Below are positions 55,563 to 63,678 of a DNA stretch of 64,000 nt, in pieces. How positions within the stretch are numbered: the first letter of the stretch is position 1; every line of letters begins with the position of its first letter. Where the stretch lies: positions 204,992-268,991 of the forward strand of contig NZ_KE383851.1 in the NCBI RefSeq assembly GCF_000422485.1, in the 5' to 3' direction. The DNA comes from Paenibacillus pasadenensis DSM 19293. GTDB taxonomy: Bacteria > Bacillota > Bacilli > Paenibacillales > Paenibacillaceae. A program made the translations under genes and the position numbers. The notes under the pieces are model-generated. The model was not told the DNA's origin. It did not search any database and saw only the letters and a list, made by a program, of their open reading frames with translations.

Positions 55563-55679
55563 TTAGATGAAAAAGGCGCGCGAAATGATGACGAGCAGGA
55601 TGAACAGGACAAGGATGACGCCCGTGCTCGTGCCGAGTCCGCCATAGCCGGCTCCGACGCCTTCTGCCGCATAACCCAT
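55563..55679 (-). CDS. YjcZ-family sporulation microprotein
   Basis: The 38-residue product starts GYAAEGVGAGYGGLG and ends with one hydrophobic helix (STGVILVLFILLVIISRAFF), the typical Gly/Tyr-rich start and single membrane span of YjcZ/YjcZ-like sporulation proteins. GGGAGGAATTGCG precedes the ATG with good spacing. It lies downstream of gerPE on the same strand and so may be expressed with the gerP operon in the mother cell. Its role in Bacillus spores is not well defined. Confidence 0.88.
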   Translation of the reverse strand: MGYAAEGVGAGYGGLGTSTGVILVLFILLVIISRAFFI

Positions 55680-55701
55680 CGCAATTCCTCCCGGTTACAT
55701 G

Positions 55702-56298
55702 TCATGGAGCGAAGTCCGCGAACGGCCTGCCATGCGGGTTGCCGGACTTCACATCCTCACTGTATGCGGCGGGCGGGCTGACGGACCCCGGCAGCTGTCC
55801 CGGATCAGCCGAAAGAATCGGGCGGAGCGGCTCTCCGGAGCCGGCCGGCTCCGCCGACTCGATGAGCTCTGTCGCCGCCGGCGTAGGCTCCGTGCTGGCG
55901 GTGATGGCATAGGCGTACTGGCGGAAATGCTTCAGCCTCGACTCGAGATTGACCTCGACGGCGTTGCCGCCGAGCAGGACGGATGCGGAGCTGTAGGCGA
56001 TCACGTTGACGCAGCCGACCTGGATGGCCGGACATGGATTGGAGCGGATCGTGCGGACGTCCGCTTCCTCCAAGGATTCCTCCTCGATGGGGTTGAACGG
56101 CTTGACGAACAGGGAGTAGCCGGCGAAGTCCACCTCGCCGCCCGCCCGATGGTCGAGCTGCCGCTGCACCGCCAAGCCGGTGACGCGCGCGTTGACGCTG
56201 CCCGTGTCGCCGAACTGGACGACGGAGGAGAGGCCGATGCTGATCAGCTCGGCGGAGCCGATGTACGACGTGCGGATCGAAGCGTCGGAATCGATCAT
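55702..56298 (-). CDS. gerPE: Spore germination permeability protein GerPE
   Basis: The 198-residue protein starts SDASIRTSYIGSAELISIGL and SVVQFGDTGSVNARVTGLAV, the GerPE pattern. The middle has VDFAGYSLFVKPFNPI and IRSNPCPAIQVGCVNVIAYS; the last 55 residues are Pro/Ser/Glu-rich and probably disordered, making it longer than the Bacillus protein. GerP proteins form a coat-associated assembly that lets germinants through the spore coat. The start overlaps the gerPD stop by 4 bases. Confidence 0.85.
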   Translation of the reverse strand: MIDSDASIRTSYIGSAELISIGLSSVVQFGDTGSVNARVTGLAVQRQLDHRAGGEVDFAGYSLFVKPFNPIEEESLEEADVRTIRSNPCPAIQVGCVNVIAYSSASVLLGGNAVEVNLESRLKHFRQYAYAITASTEPTPAATELIESAEPAGSGEPLRPILSADPGQLPGSVSPPAAYSEDVKSGNPHGRPFADFAP

Positions 56299-56645
56299 CC
56301 GCCGACCACGTTGACCGGACCGGTCGGGTTCAGGAAGCTGTTCGCGCCGAACGGAATCGGGCCGCCGGGCGTGACTTCCGGCTGAACCGTTTCGCCGGTG
56401 CCGGCGATCGGCACGACCGACTGGCCGCCTTCGCTCTGGATGATGCCCGCCTCCGGCGCCGCCTGCGGCTCGGGCAGCGGCGCGAACGGACCGATGATGA
56501 CCGCCTCCGGCGGCGTATCGAAGATGGAATAAAGCGTGATGGCATCGGTGTCGCCGATCTGCAGCATCGAGGCCGCGGCGACGCCGGTCAGCTCAAGCGA
56601 GCCGACCGACAGCACATGGTTCGTGATGTTCACATTCATCGCCAA
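56295..56645 (-). CDS. gerPD: Spore germination permeability protein GerPD
   Basis: The 116-residue protein shows MNVNITNHVLSVGSLELTGV, ASMLQIGDTDAITLYSIFDT and PPEAVIIGPFAPLPEPQ, closely like GerPD (QIGDTD, SIFDTPPE, IIGPF). It is about twice the length of Bacillus GerPD (around 60 residues), with a Pro/Gly-rich C-terminal addition after residue 60. Short gap to gerPC (6 bases) and 4-base overlap with gerPE indicate one operon. Confidence 0.87.
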   Translation of the reverse strand: MAMNVNITNHVLSVGSLELTGVAAASMLQIGDTDAITLYSIFDTPPEAVIIGPFAPLPEPQAAPEAGIIQSEGGQSVVPIAGTGETVQPEVTPGGPIPFGANSFLNPTGPVNVVGG

Positions 56646-56651
56646 GTGGAA

Positions 56652-59048
56652 TCAGTCCTTTCTACGCTGCGGCGCGATCCGCGCCAGCTGGGCCGCGTAC
56701 TGCTCCAGCGCGGTCTCCGCGTCGCGAATCGCGCGCTGGGCCGTCCGCTGGAGCTGCTCCCTCCGCAGCGGGGAGCCGGCCGCGGCCTGCATCGCGCTGC
56801 GGGAGGAGAGCTCTTCGTTCAGATAGAGGCGGATCCGGTCGGGAAGCTGGCGGCGCACGTCTTCGATGACCATCTGCCGATGGGAGGGGTCCAGCTCCAG
56901 CCGATGGCCGCGGGCCGCGCTCTCCAGCTTGTCGTGCGCCGACTCGCTCAGCCACTGGTGGACGACGCTGCGGACGTCGGTGAAGCCGGGCAAGGCGCCG
57001 GGCTGCGGAGCCGGAGCGGCGCCGGCTGGCGGAACGGCCGCGCTGCCGGCCGGCGGCTGCCCGCTGAAGTTGTCGAGCGCCGGAGCGGTGAAGGCGCCCG
57101 GCCCCGGCTGCAGGCCGCTTTGCGCTCCCGGCACGCCGAAGCCCGCAGAGCCGGGAATGAGTCCCGGCGCATTTGGTCCGCCGGGAGGCGCGATACCGCT
57201 CGTGCCGGCGGCCCCGGCGTTCGGCGCGCCGGGCGGACCGGAAAATCCGGGCGGGGCGGCAGCGCCCGGAGCGAGCGTCTGTCCGCCGGCTTGCGGCGGC
57301 AAGACGCCCGGCGCCTGGCTGCCGACGAGATTCGGCGCGAGCGCAGTGCCCGGCGCATTGCCGAAGCTCGGCTGCTCGGGGCCGGGCGTCCAGGCTCCTG
57401 CCGGCGCGCCCGGCCCCTGGCTTCCCGCAGGAGTCGACGCGATGCCGCTCCCTGTGCCTGAATGGGCCGCCTGGGCGGCCAGCTGCTGCGCGATGCCCGG
57501 CGCGGCGGACTGCGGGATCGGCAGCGGATACACCTTGGCGCCGCCCTTCACCTGGGAGGGCAGAGCCATCTGGCCGAACTCCTGCATCTGCGCTTCGGAC
57601 GGCGCGGTCATGCCGATGTTCAGCGTCCCGTCGAGCTGCTCGACCTTGAGCTGGTCGAAGTTGTACTCCAGCTTCTCGATCGTATAGGAAGGACGCGTCT
57701 CGAGCTCCGCCAGCCGGCTTTCGATCCGCTTCATGGAGGAGGTCAAATGCTCGTTCAGCCGCTGCTGGGCCGTCCAGCCGGCGGCGAGCGCCTGCAAGCA
57801 GCGCTGCAGGCAGACCGGATCGAGCAGATTGCCGGCGCAAGGATATTCGGCGGCAGCCTGCTCGGCGGCTGCTTCCGAGGCTTGATCGGGAACAAACGGG
57901 AAGGGCGGCGCCGAAAAGGGCCAGCCCTGATAATGCTGCCATTTTTGGACCCAGTTCGGGTCGATGGAGGCGATTGCTTTTGGAATCGCCTCTTCGTTCA
58001 AGCCCGGCGCGAAGTTAGGGTCGATGCCCGGGATGCCGATGCCGGCCGGAAAGGCTCCGGGCGGAAAGCCGGCAGGCGCAGCGCCTCCGGCAGCCGAGCC
58101 GAGCGGAGCCGCTTGCGGTCCGGACGGCGGAGGGACGGGAGCGGGCGGCGGCACGAACGGGGGCGCGAAGGAGGTCTGGCCGGGCGGCTGCAGCCAGCTG
58201 CCCGAGCTGGCCTCCGAGCCGCCCGGTTCGGGCACGACCGTCGCGCCGGGGATTTGGAACGTATTGTCGCCTTCGATGGCGGGCGAAGCGGGAGTCGCTG
58301 CCGTGATGCCCGGAGCCGGCGACAGGCTAGGGTCGGGCGGTGCGGCGGGCGGCGGAGCCGCCGAGGGAGGCCAGCCCGCCTGCGGAGGCAGGGCTCCGCC
58401 CGCAGTCCATCCGGCCGGCTGCGGCGCAGCGGCCCAGCTCCCGGCCTGCGGGCCGCCTGGAGGAGCGATCCAGCCCCCGGCCTGCGGGTCGCCTGGAGGA
58501 GCAATCCAGCCCCCGGCCTGCGGGCCGCCTGGAGGAGCGATCCAGCTCCCCGGCTGCGGCGCGCCTTGGGGGGCGTTCCAGTTCCCCGCTTGCGGTGCGC
58601 CTTGGGAGACGTTCCAGCTCCCCGGCTGCGGCGCGCCTTGGGGGACGTTCCAGTTCCCCGCTTGCGGCGCGCCTCCGCCGGGGAATCCGCCGCCCCATGC
58701 GCCGGGAAAGCCAGGCGAGGGGGCAGGAGCTCCCCACGATCCCGGGACGCCGCCGCCCGGATAAGGGGGCCATGCGCCAGGGCCGGCCGCAGCTCCGGGA
58801 TAGAGAGGCGGCCAGCCCGCGCCGCCGCCTTTCCCGCCCATCATGCCGGGAAAGGCTCCTCCGAGCCCCGGCCATGCCATGCTTTTGCCGAGCAGCTTCG
58901 GTACGATGCCGCTCCCCATGCCGCCCATGCCGCCGGTTCCGGTCAGCATGCCGAGCAATGGGTTGCTCAGGAAGGAGCGGTTCGGAGGAGCTTCGGGCGC
59001 TCCGCTCGGGGAAGATCCGCCGGAGGCGGAAGAGTCCTTAGGGTCCAT
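56652..59048 (-). CDS. gerPC: GerPC with very large Gly/Pro/Ala-rich extensions
   Basis: The 798-residue protein contains the GerPC core at about 415-535 (coiled-coil RIESRLAELETRPSYTIEKL and EYNFDQLKVEQLDGTLNIGM, as in GerPC). The core is preceded by about 400 residues of Gly/Pro/Trp-rich sequence with seven 12-residue repeats (APQAGNWNVPQG type, about 122-206; 36 bases in DNA) and followed by a Pro/Gly/Ala-rich segment (about 540-685) and a helical C-terminal domain (about 690-798). Bacillus GerPC is about 205 residues. ATG 59048 follows AAGGAGGTG with 9 bases spacing; a GTG four codons upstream overlaps it. The extensions could be coat- or exosporium-interacting (inference). Confidence 0.85.
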   Translation of the reverse strand: MDPKDSSASGGSSPSGAPEAPPNRSFLSNPLLGMLTGTGGMGGMGSGIVPKLLGKSMAWPGLGGAFPGMMGGKGGGAGWPPLYPGAAAGPGAWPPYPGGGVPGSWGAPAPSPGFPGAWGGGFPGGGAPQAGNWNVPQGAPQPGSWNVSQGAPQAGNWNAPQGAPQPGSWIAPPGGPQAGGWIAPPGDPQAGGWIAPPGGPQAGSWAAAPQPAGWTAGGALPPQAGWPPSAAPPPAAPPDPSLSPAPGITAATPASPAIEGDNTFQIPGATVVPEPGGSEASSGSWLQPPGQTSFAPPFVPPPAPVPPPSGPQAAPLGSAAGGAAPAGFPPGAFPAGIGIPGIDPNFAPGLNEEAIPKAIASIDPNWVQKWQHYQGWPFSAPPFPFVPDQASEAAAEQAAAEYPCAGNLLDPVCLQRCLQALAAGWTAQQRLNEHLTSSMKRIESRLAELETRPSYTIEKLEYNFDQLKVEQLDGTLNIGMTAPSEAQMQEFGQMALPSQVKGGAKVYPLPIPQSAAPGIAQQLAAQAAHSGTGSGIASTPAGSQGPGAPAGAWTPGPEQPSFGNAPGTALAPNLVGSQAPGVLPPQAGGQTLAPGAAAPPGFSGPPGAPNAGAAGTSGIAPPGGPNAPGLIPGSAGFGVPGAQSGLQPGPGAFTAPALDNFSGQPPAGSAAVPPAGAAPAPQPGALPGFTDVRSVVHQWLSESAHDKLESAARGHRLELDPSHRQMVIEDVRRQLPDRIRLYLNEELSSRSAMQAAAGSPLRREQLQRTAQRAIRDAETALEQYAAQLARIAPQRRKD

Positions 59049-59072
59049 CCGGGACAGCACCTCCTTGGCGGA

Positions 59073-59288
59073 TCAGCTTGGATTGGGCAAAGGAACGAAG
59101 TTCAGGGCGTTGGAGCTTTCTTCGGCGGCGGTAAGCGCCTCGGCCGGCTTGTCGAAGCCGCCCGAGTTGTACAGCTGAGAGACCGGACGGATGGAGCCGG
59201 CGCTGCCGATCTGGAGCACCGAGCTGTTGGCGACGCTGTCGACGCGCAGCTGATGGATCGTGATCGATTGATGGACGGTCAGGTTCAT
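59073..59288 (-). CDS. gerPB: Spore germination permeability protein GerPB
   Basis: The 71-residue protein (NLTVHQSITIHQLRVDSVAN, SSVLQIGSAGSIRPVSQLYN) matches GerPB, with the QIGSAG signature. Its length is as in Bacillus. It overlaps the gerPA stop by 4 bases and precedes gerPC by 24 bases. Confidence 0.9.
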   Translation of the reverse strand: MNLTVHQSITIHQLRVDSVANSSVLQIGSAGSIRPVSQLYNSGGFDKPAEALTAAEESSNALNFVPLPNPS

Positions 59289-59524
59289 ATGATGTTCGCT
59301 CCCGACGCCACTTCATTGCTGGAGTTGTCCTGCAGGTCCGGATCCAGCGTATTGGTCGCGCTCAGTCCGTTGTTGGCGTTCGTGAGACCGCCGGTGAGGA
59401 AGGAGCCGGAGCCGGCATACGTCTTGGATGTGCTCGACGGAGAGATCTGCACCGTATCCCCGAACTGCACGACGCCGCTGGAGCCGATGCTGACGATGTT
59501 GACGAAGCCTACAGCTGCTGGCAT
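59285..59524 (-). CDS. gerPA: Spore germination permeability protein GerPA/GerPF type
   Basis: The 79-residue protein (PAAVGFVNIVSIGSSGVVQF, GDTVQISPSSTSKTYAGSGS) matches the GerPA/GerPF paralogue family; first position in the operon favours GerPA. ATG 59524 follows GAGGTGA. The C-terminus is Asn/Ser/Asp-rich. No second GerPA-like gene (gerPF) occurs after gerPE in this window. No sigma-K promoter was assigned with certainty upstream. Confidence 0.88.
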   Translation of the reverse strand: MPAAVGFVNIVSIGSSGVVQFGDTVQISPSSTSKTYAGSGSFLTGGLTNANNGLSATNTLDPDLQDNSSNEVASGANII

Positions 59525-59704
59525 GGGATTCACCTCGTATCGGTATCGGAAAGATAGGCGAGCCGCAGCCACGCCCGGGCTGCCGCCTATATCCCCACTA
59601 TATGCGGCATTCGCCCAAATGTTCCAAAAGGCGGGCCGTCCCGGCGAAAGCTGTCACGGCATGGCGGCTCCGTGCATAGCGTAGGCATGAGGAGGCGAAT
59701 GCCC

Positions 59705-60199
59705 ATGGGCGAGAGATTCGAGCGGCTGCAGGATTGGCTGTCCAGGCAGCAGCTCCCGAGAGGATTTGAGATGATGAAGGATCCGGAATGGGTGGCGCGG
59801 TTCGTCAAAGGCATGATGGAAAGCGCGATGAGCGGCAATCCGAGCGCCGGTCTGTCGGGACTGCAGGAAGCGGCGGCCGAGCCGGAGGCGCGGGAGAAGG
59901 AGTTCCAGGCGGCGATCTCCTCGATCGAAGCCCAGTGGAGCGAGAGCCGCGACTATCTCGTGCTCAAGCTGCCGATGAACGGCGATCCGGACTGGGATAC
60001 GCTGCGCGTGATGGCCAAGGAGGAGCGTCTCAAGCTGGAAGGACTTCCCGGACGCAAGCCGCAGGTGCTGAAGCTGCCTTCGCCGATCCTGCCGCGTTCG
60101 ACGCGGGCGGTGCTGCGGGGAGGCGTGCTGCGCATCCGGATGAAAAAGAAGCCGGTGAGCCGCTATATCACCATTTCGGTCGAAGAGGGCATGGATTGA
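59705..60199 (+). CDS. Hsp20-like (alpha-crystallin type) protein next to gerP
   Basis: The 164-residue protein has a helical N-terminus (RFERLQDWLSRQQLPRGFEM; WVARFVKGMMESAM) and a C-terminal beta-sandwich-like part (RDYLVLKLPMNGDPDWDTLR; VLRGGVLRIRMKKKPVSRYI) resembling Hsp20/CotP-type small heat-shock domains. ATG 59705 lies 9 bases after GGAGG; ATG 59699 is only 3 bases away. It is divergent from the gerP operon and might be a spore-coat small heat-shock protein; this is based on fold-like pattern and place. Confidence 0.6.
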   Translation: MGERFERLQDWLSRQQLPRGFEMMKDPEWVARFVKGMMESAMSGNPSAGLSGLQEAAAEPEAREKEFQAAISSIEAQWSESRDYLVLKLPMNGDPDWDTLRVMAKEERLKLEGLPGRKPQVLKLPSPILPRSTRAVLRGGVLRIRMKKKPVSRYITISVEEGMD

Positions 60200-60437
60200 G
60201 TCCGCTCGTCAAGCCGGTCGAGCCGAGCGGCAGCGTAAAGCCGGTCGAGCGATGTCGGCCGCGCATGCCGCGGCGGCATGCCGGCCGCCTCGCGAGCGGC
60301 CCGGTCCGCTCGGGCGCACAGCGCCTAGCGGATCGGGCGGCACGGGCCTAGCGGCCCGGCCCGGATGCGGGTTGCGTTCAGCAAACGCTTCCGATATGAT
60401 GCTAGAAGGAGATTTCTTTACATAAGGAGTGTCATAG
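60200..60437. repeat. GC-rich intergenic stretch with strong inverted repeats
   Basis: A near-perfect stem (GGCCGCGCATGCCGC with GGCGGCATGCCGGCC, one bulged base) lies at 60257-60286, and CGAGCGG/CCGCTCG at 60292-60311. AAGCCGGTCGAGC is repeated twice at 60212-60250. No gene was found. The stems could end the Hsp20-like transcript. Confidence 0.6.
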
Positions 60438-60638
60438 GTGACTGCCGTAGATGTCAGCAACGTGCCGGCGGGCTTGTTCGTGCTCGGCGCCGTCTTCATC
60501 CTGCTTATCTTTTCCTTGCTCAGCCTCGGGGTGCTCAAGATGTTCCAGCAGCAGTTCCGCGCAGGCTGGCTCTACTTCGCCGGCAGCGTCATCAGCGCCG
60601 TCGTCTTCTATCTGCTGCTGGATATGTGGTATATCTAG
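60438..60638 (+). CDS. Small two-helix membrane protein
   Basis: The 66-residue protein has two hydrophobic helices (VPAGLFVLGAVFILLIFSLL; AGWLYFAGSVISAVVFYLLL) joined by a short basic/Gln loop (KMFQQQFR). GTG 60438 follows AAGGAGTGTCATAG. I do not recognise the family. A terminator hairpin follows at once. Composition and strong ribosome site support it as real. Confidence 0.7.
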   Translation: MTAVDVSNVPAGLFVLGAVFILLIFSLLSLGVLKMFQQQFRAGWLYFAGSVISAVVFYLLLDMWYI

Positions 60639-60652
60639 CCTGAACGCCGATG

Positions 60653-60684
60653 GAGCCTCCCGCAGCCGGGCAGGCTCCTCCTTT
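60653..60684 (+). terminator. Short terminator hairpin
   Basis: GGAGCCT pairs with AGGCTCC around an inner CCCG/CGGG pair, followed by TCCTTTTATTT. It lies between the two small membrane protein genes. Confidence 0.75.
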
Positions 60685-60712
60685 TATTTCAGCCGAATCG
60701 AGGTCGAGTCAG

Positions 60713-60934
60713 ATGTGGCAGTTCATATGGTTCTTTTTCAATCTCGCTTTCGTCGCGATGGTGATCTGGTCGATGTTCATGCACCGCGCCTATGCCGACG
60801 CGCTCCATCGCGGAGACGCTCCGGAGCGGCTGCGGCTGCTGCGGCGGCGCAGGCTGCTGACGGCGATCCTGGCCGCGGCGCTTTTCGTCGCCGCCTCCGC
60901 CGCGTTCCTGACGAATATGAGACTGAACGGATAA
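60713..60934 (+). CDS. Small membrane protein with basic middle segment
   Basis: The 73-residue protein has two hydrophobic helices (MWQFIWFFFNLAFVAMVIWS; LLTAILAAALFVAASAAFLT) separated by a strongly basic segment (ERLRLLRRRR). ATG 60713 follows GAGGTCGAG; a longer frame from 60650 would start within the terminator hairpin. Family unknown. Same strand as its neighbours but separated by terminator and promoterless gap, so expression is uncertain. Confidence 0.6.
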   Translation: MWQFIWFFFNLAFVAMVIWSMFMHRAYADALHRGDAPERLRLLRRRRLLTAILAAALFVAASAAFLTNMRLNG

Positions 60935-61076
60935 CGCAACCCGGGCAGGCAAATTTAGTGGCGAATTGGTGACGGTTCCCGGCCGTCTCGCAACTTTCCG
61001 GTGGCAAAGGCGTTTATGCTATCGACATAGGGAAGGCACGGCATCCGGTGCCGTCCGACAACAAAGGAGTCGAAGC

Positions 61077-63029
61077 ATGAAACCGATCAAGTGGCTGCTC
61101 GTCGTTGCTCTTATTCTCGTTCCCCTGCTAGGTGGAGCCGCCGCGGACACCGCGACCGCGCGAGCCGCGTCCAATGTGCTCGTGCTTACCAAAAACAGCA
61201 AGCAGATGGTGCTGAACGGCACGATTCATATCGGCGCTCAGCCTCTCACCATCCGCGATGGCGTCTCTTACGCCTCGTTCGCCTCGATGGCGGCCCGTTA
61301 CGGCTATGCCGTCTCCTACGACGCCAAGACGAAGGAATCCATCGCCCGGACGCCGTCCGGCGAGATCCGTTTCCGCATGAACACAAAAGTCGTGAACGCG
61401 AACGGCCAGAGCCTGACCGGCCAAGCGGCCGCCTTTTCGCTGAACGGCTCGATGATGGTGCCGATCCGCACCTGGGCGCTGGCGACCGGCAGCCGCGTCT
61501 CGGCGGCCGGCGTCAACGTGACGCTCGCCTGGGACACCAAGCCGAGCGCGGCGTTCAGCGTGTACCCGGCCAAGATCTATACCGGCGACCCGGTGACGTA
61601 CGTAGACCGCTACAGCTCGCCGGAGGGAGCGCCGCTCCTCAATGAGGAATGGATCGGCCGGCAGGAGGTGTTCCTCGATCCCGGCACCTATACGATTACC
61701 CGCACCGTCCAGGACGCGACCGGCGCCTGGAGCGATCCGTTCACGCTGACGATTCAGGTGCATGCGCCGAACCAGCCTCCGGTCGCGGATTTCCGCACCG
61801 ACAAGGACGTCTACCGTCAAGGCGAGCGCATCGAATTTACGAACCTCAGCACGGACGACAATACGAAGGATCTCAAGGAATACTGGATCGGCAAGCAGGA
61901 GGTGTTCTTCGAGCCCGGCGAGAAGGCGATCACGCTCGAGGTGACGGACGAGGAGGGCTACGCCTCCAGCGTCACGAAGACGATCCGGATCTCGGACGAG
62001 GTGCTTTATACGCGCGAGGAGTACGGCAAGCTGTTCACGGCGATCGGCGACATGTTCCCGGTTGACGGCAAGTCGGTGCTGAACATTCCGACGCTGTCGT
62101 ACGATTTCCACTCCGAGCCGTCCAAGATGATCCGCAGCAACAGCCCGGAGCTGTGGACCTCCGAGGGCATCGCGTACGACGATCAGTTCCAGGGCGACAT
62201 CCGGCTGCTGTTCCATAACAAAAACACGACCGGCTATCCGGTGCGCATGTACCTGGTCGCGACGAACGAGGGATACCGCACGGCGACGTTCGGCGTCAAG
62301 CATTTCGGTGCCGGCGGACCGGACCAGTACGAGGACAACACCGGCAAGATGTCGACCGTCCGCTATCTGGACTCGCTGCTGAGTCCTCCGACGGTCAAGT
62401 ACACGACGGTGAAGCCCGGCCAGTCGGTCAAGGTGCTGACGGAGATCTCGACGCTCATCAAGCCGAACTTGATCTATTCCGCCTATGCGGACGTCACCTC
62501 GGACCAGACGCTGCGCTTCCGCGTCGTCGTCGTCGCCGACGGCAAGGACCCGATCAAGGAGCTGAGCCGCCTGCAGCTCATGCCGGCCGACGGCAAGCAT
62601 ACGCGCGGCTCGTTCAACAACGCTACGCGTGAGATCGACATCCCGGGCGTGCTCGGCGGCAAGGCGGAGCGCATCGTGCTCGGCGACAACAAGCTCGATC
62701 CGTATCTGGACGGCTACGACAATACGGACGGCTCGCTGCAGCTCAACCGCGGCAATTTCGGCGTGCTGTACAAGATGAACATCCAGCTCGCTCCGCGCAC
62801 GCTCGTCGCGCTCAACCCGCGCGGCGGCCTGTATACGGGCGCCTTCATCGTCAACGGCAGCCTCGTGCCGGTGCCGCGCAGCGGCTGGCTGCGCTCGCAG
62901 GACGAAGCGATGGTGCTTTATCGCTCGGGCAACTATCGCGAGACGCTGAACCTGACGTACCTGATCGCGTCGGGCAGCAACCTGCCGATCACGATGATCT
63001 TCCAGCCGCTCCCGGCGGAGAAGAGCTAG
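61077..63029 (+). CDS. Secreted protein: copper-amine-oxidase-N-like domain plus PKD domains
   Basis: The 650-residue protein has a signal peptide (about 1-31), a domain like the copper amine oxidase N-terminal stalk found in Paenibacillus surface proteins (about 45-150: QPLTIRDGVSYASFASMAAR, MMVPIRTWALATGSRVSAAG), two PKD/Ig-like modules (about 160-225: PSAAFSVYPAKIYTGDPVTY; about 232-305: PPVADFRTDKDVYRQGERIE), and a long beta-rich C-terminal part (about 310-650) without recognised catalytic motif. AAAGGAGTCGAAGC precedes ATG 61077. It shares the PPVADF-type PKD motif with the giant protein at 12298. Wall or matrix binding is likely; the exact role is unknown. Confidence 0.8.
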   Translation: MKPIKWLLVVALILVPLLGGAAADTATARAASNVLVLTKNSKQMVLNGTIHIGAQPLTIRDGVSYASFASMAARYGYAVSYDAKTKESIARTPSGEIRFRMNTKVVNANGQSLTGQAAAFSLNGSMMVPIRTWALATGSRVSAAGVNVTLAWDTKPSAAFSVYPAKIYTGDPVTYVDRYSSPEGAPLLNEEWIGRQEVFLDPGTYTITRTVQDATGAWSDPFTLTIQVHAPNQPPVADFRTDKDVYRQGERIEFTNLSTDDNTKDLKEYWIGKQEVFFEPGEKAITLEVTDEEGYASSVTKTIRISDEVLYTREEYGKLFTAIGDMFPVDGKSVLNIPTLSYDFHSEPSKMIRSNSPELWTSEGIAYDDQFQGDIRLLFHNKNTTGYPVRMYLVATNEGYRTATFGVKHFGAGGPDQYEDNTGKMSTVRYLDSLLSPPTVKYTTVKPGQSVKVLTEISTLIKPNLIYSAYADVTSDQTLRFRVVVVADGKDPIKELSRLQLMPADGKHTRGSFNNATREIDIPGVLGGKAERIVLGDNKLDPYLDGYDNTDGSLQLNRGNFGVLYKMNIQLAPRTLVALNPRGGLYTGAFIVNGSLVPVPRSGWLRSQDEAMVLYRSGNYRETLNLTYLIASGSNLPITMIFQPLPAEKS

Positions 63030-63065
63030 CTAGTCGATTGAATGGGGAGAGCCTGTAATGGGGAG

Positions 63066-63116
63066 AGCCTGTTTCTCAAGGTCCAGCGGACCTGGGGAGC
63101 AGGCTCTTTTTGCTTG
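63066..63116 (+). terminator. Terminator after the surface protein gene
   Basis: AGAGCCTG pairs with CAGGCTCT followed by TTTTTG, with an inner AGGTCC/GGACCT stem. The left arm GGGGAGAGCCTG is itself duplicated directly upstream (63048-63073). Confidence 0.8.
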
Positions 63117-63514
63117 CGCGAGTGGGGCTTGCAATAGGACAAGGAATCCGCTGCGCGAGCCGAGCCTTTCTCCGCGGAAGCCGGAGAAGTAGGCCATGTT
63201 TGACAAAGAACCCGCTGCGCGAGCCGAGCCTTTCTCGGCAGAAGCCGGATGGCTTGATCCCCTGACCTCCTATGCGGAGGCCATCCGTCTTCCAAGAGGA
63301 CCGCTGCCGCTTCTCCGAAAGGCATCGTCTCGCTCCGCTTCGCCTTGTCCAAGCACTTCTCCACCCCCTTTTTATTAGGGAGAATCGTCTCCCGCATACC
63401 CGGGAGACGGCAGAACAGCTCTCCTCCCCGGTCCGGAAGAGTCGGAGCCGACGTTCCAAAGTGCGCTCGTTCGAGTATGAACTTGCTTGATAGCTTAATA
63501 GATGGTCGGCGGTA
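63117..63514. other. Gene-free stretch with a direct repeat
   Basis: A block of about 45 bases (CGCTGCGCGAGCCGAGCCTT core) occurs at about 63145-63190 and again at about 63208-63252 with few changes. A GTCTCCCG/CGGGAGAC hairpin lies near 63388-63411. No convincing gene was found on either strand. Confidence 0.55.
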
Positions 63515-63662
63515 CGGGGAGTTGAGGGATTACGTCGAAAAAATCGAGTTACATGGCGGTTGGAGGCACGGAGTTGAAGGATTAAGTCGAAAAAATCGAG
63601 TTACTTGATTCGTGCTGTCAGGCCAAACGGAGGGAGTTACGCGGAAAAACCGAGTAACTCGG
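63515..63662. repeat. Direct repeats GGAGTTGARGGATTA / TCGAAAAAATCGAGTTAC
   Basis: Two long copies (about 63515-63552 and 63568-63604) and a degenerate third (63626-63662) share GAGTTG, TCGAAAAAATCGAGTTAC or GCGGAAAAACCGAGTAAC. The TCGA...TCGA centre is a small palindrome. The array lies directly beside the insertion sequence end. Confidence 0.75.
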
Positions 63663-63678
63663 GTTGGTAGGAGGTCAA

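Noticed and set aside
57462..59684. Plus-strand frames over gerPC
   Set aside because: Antisense of the Gly/Pro-rich repeats; no ribosome site and no protein-like domains.
63196..63378. Short plus-strand frame in the region before the IS
   Set aside because: It lies in the duplicated block, has no ribosome site and its composition is repeat-derived.
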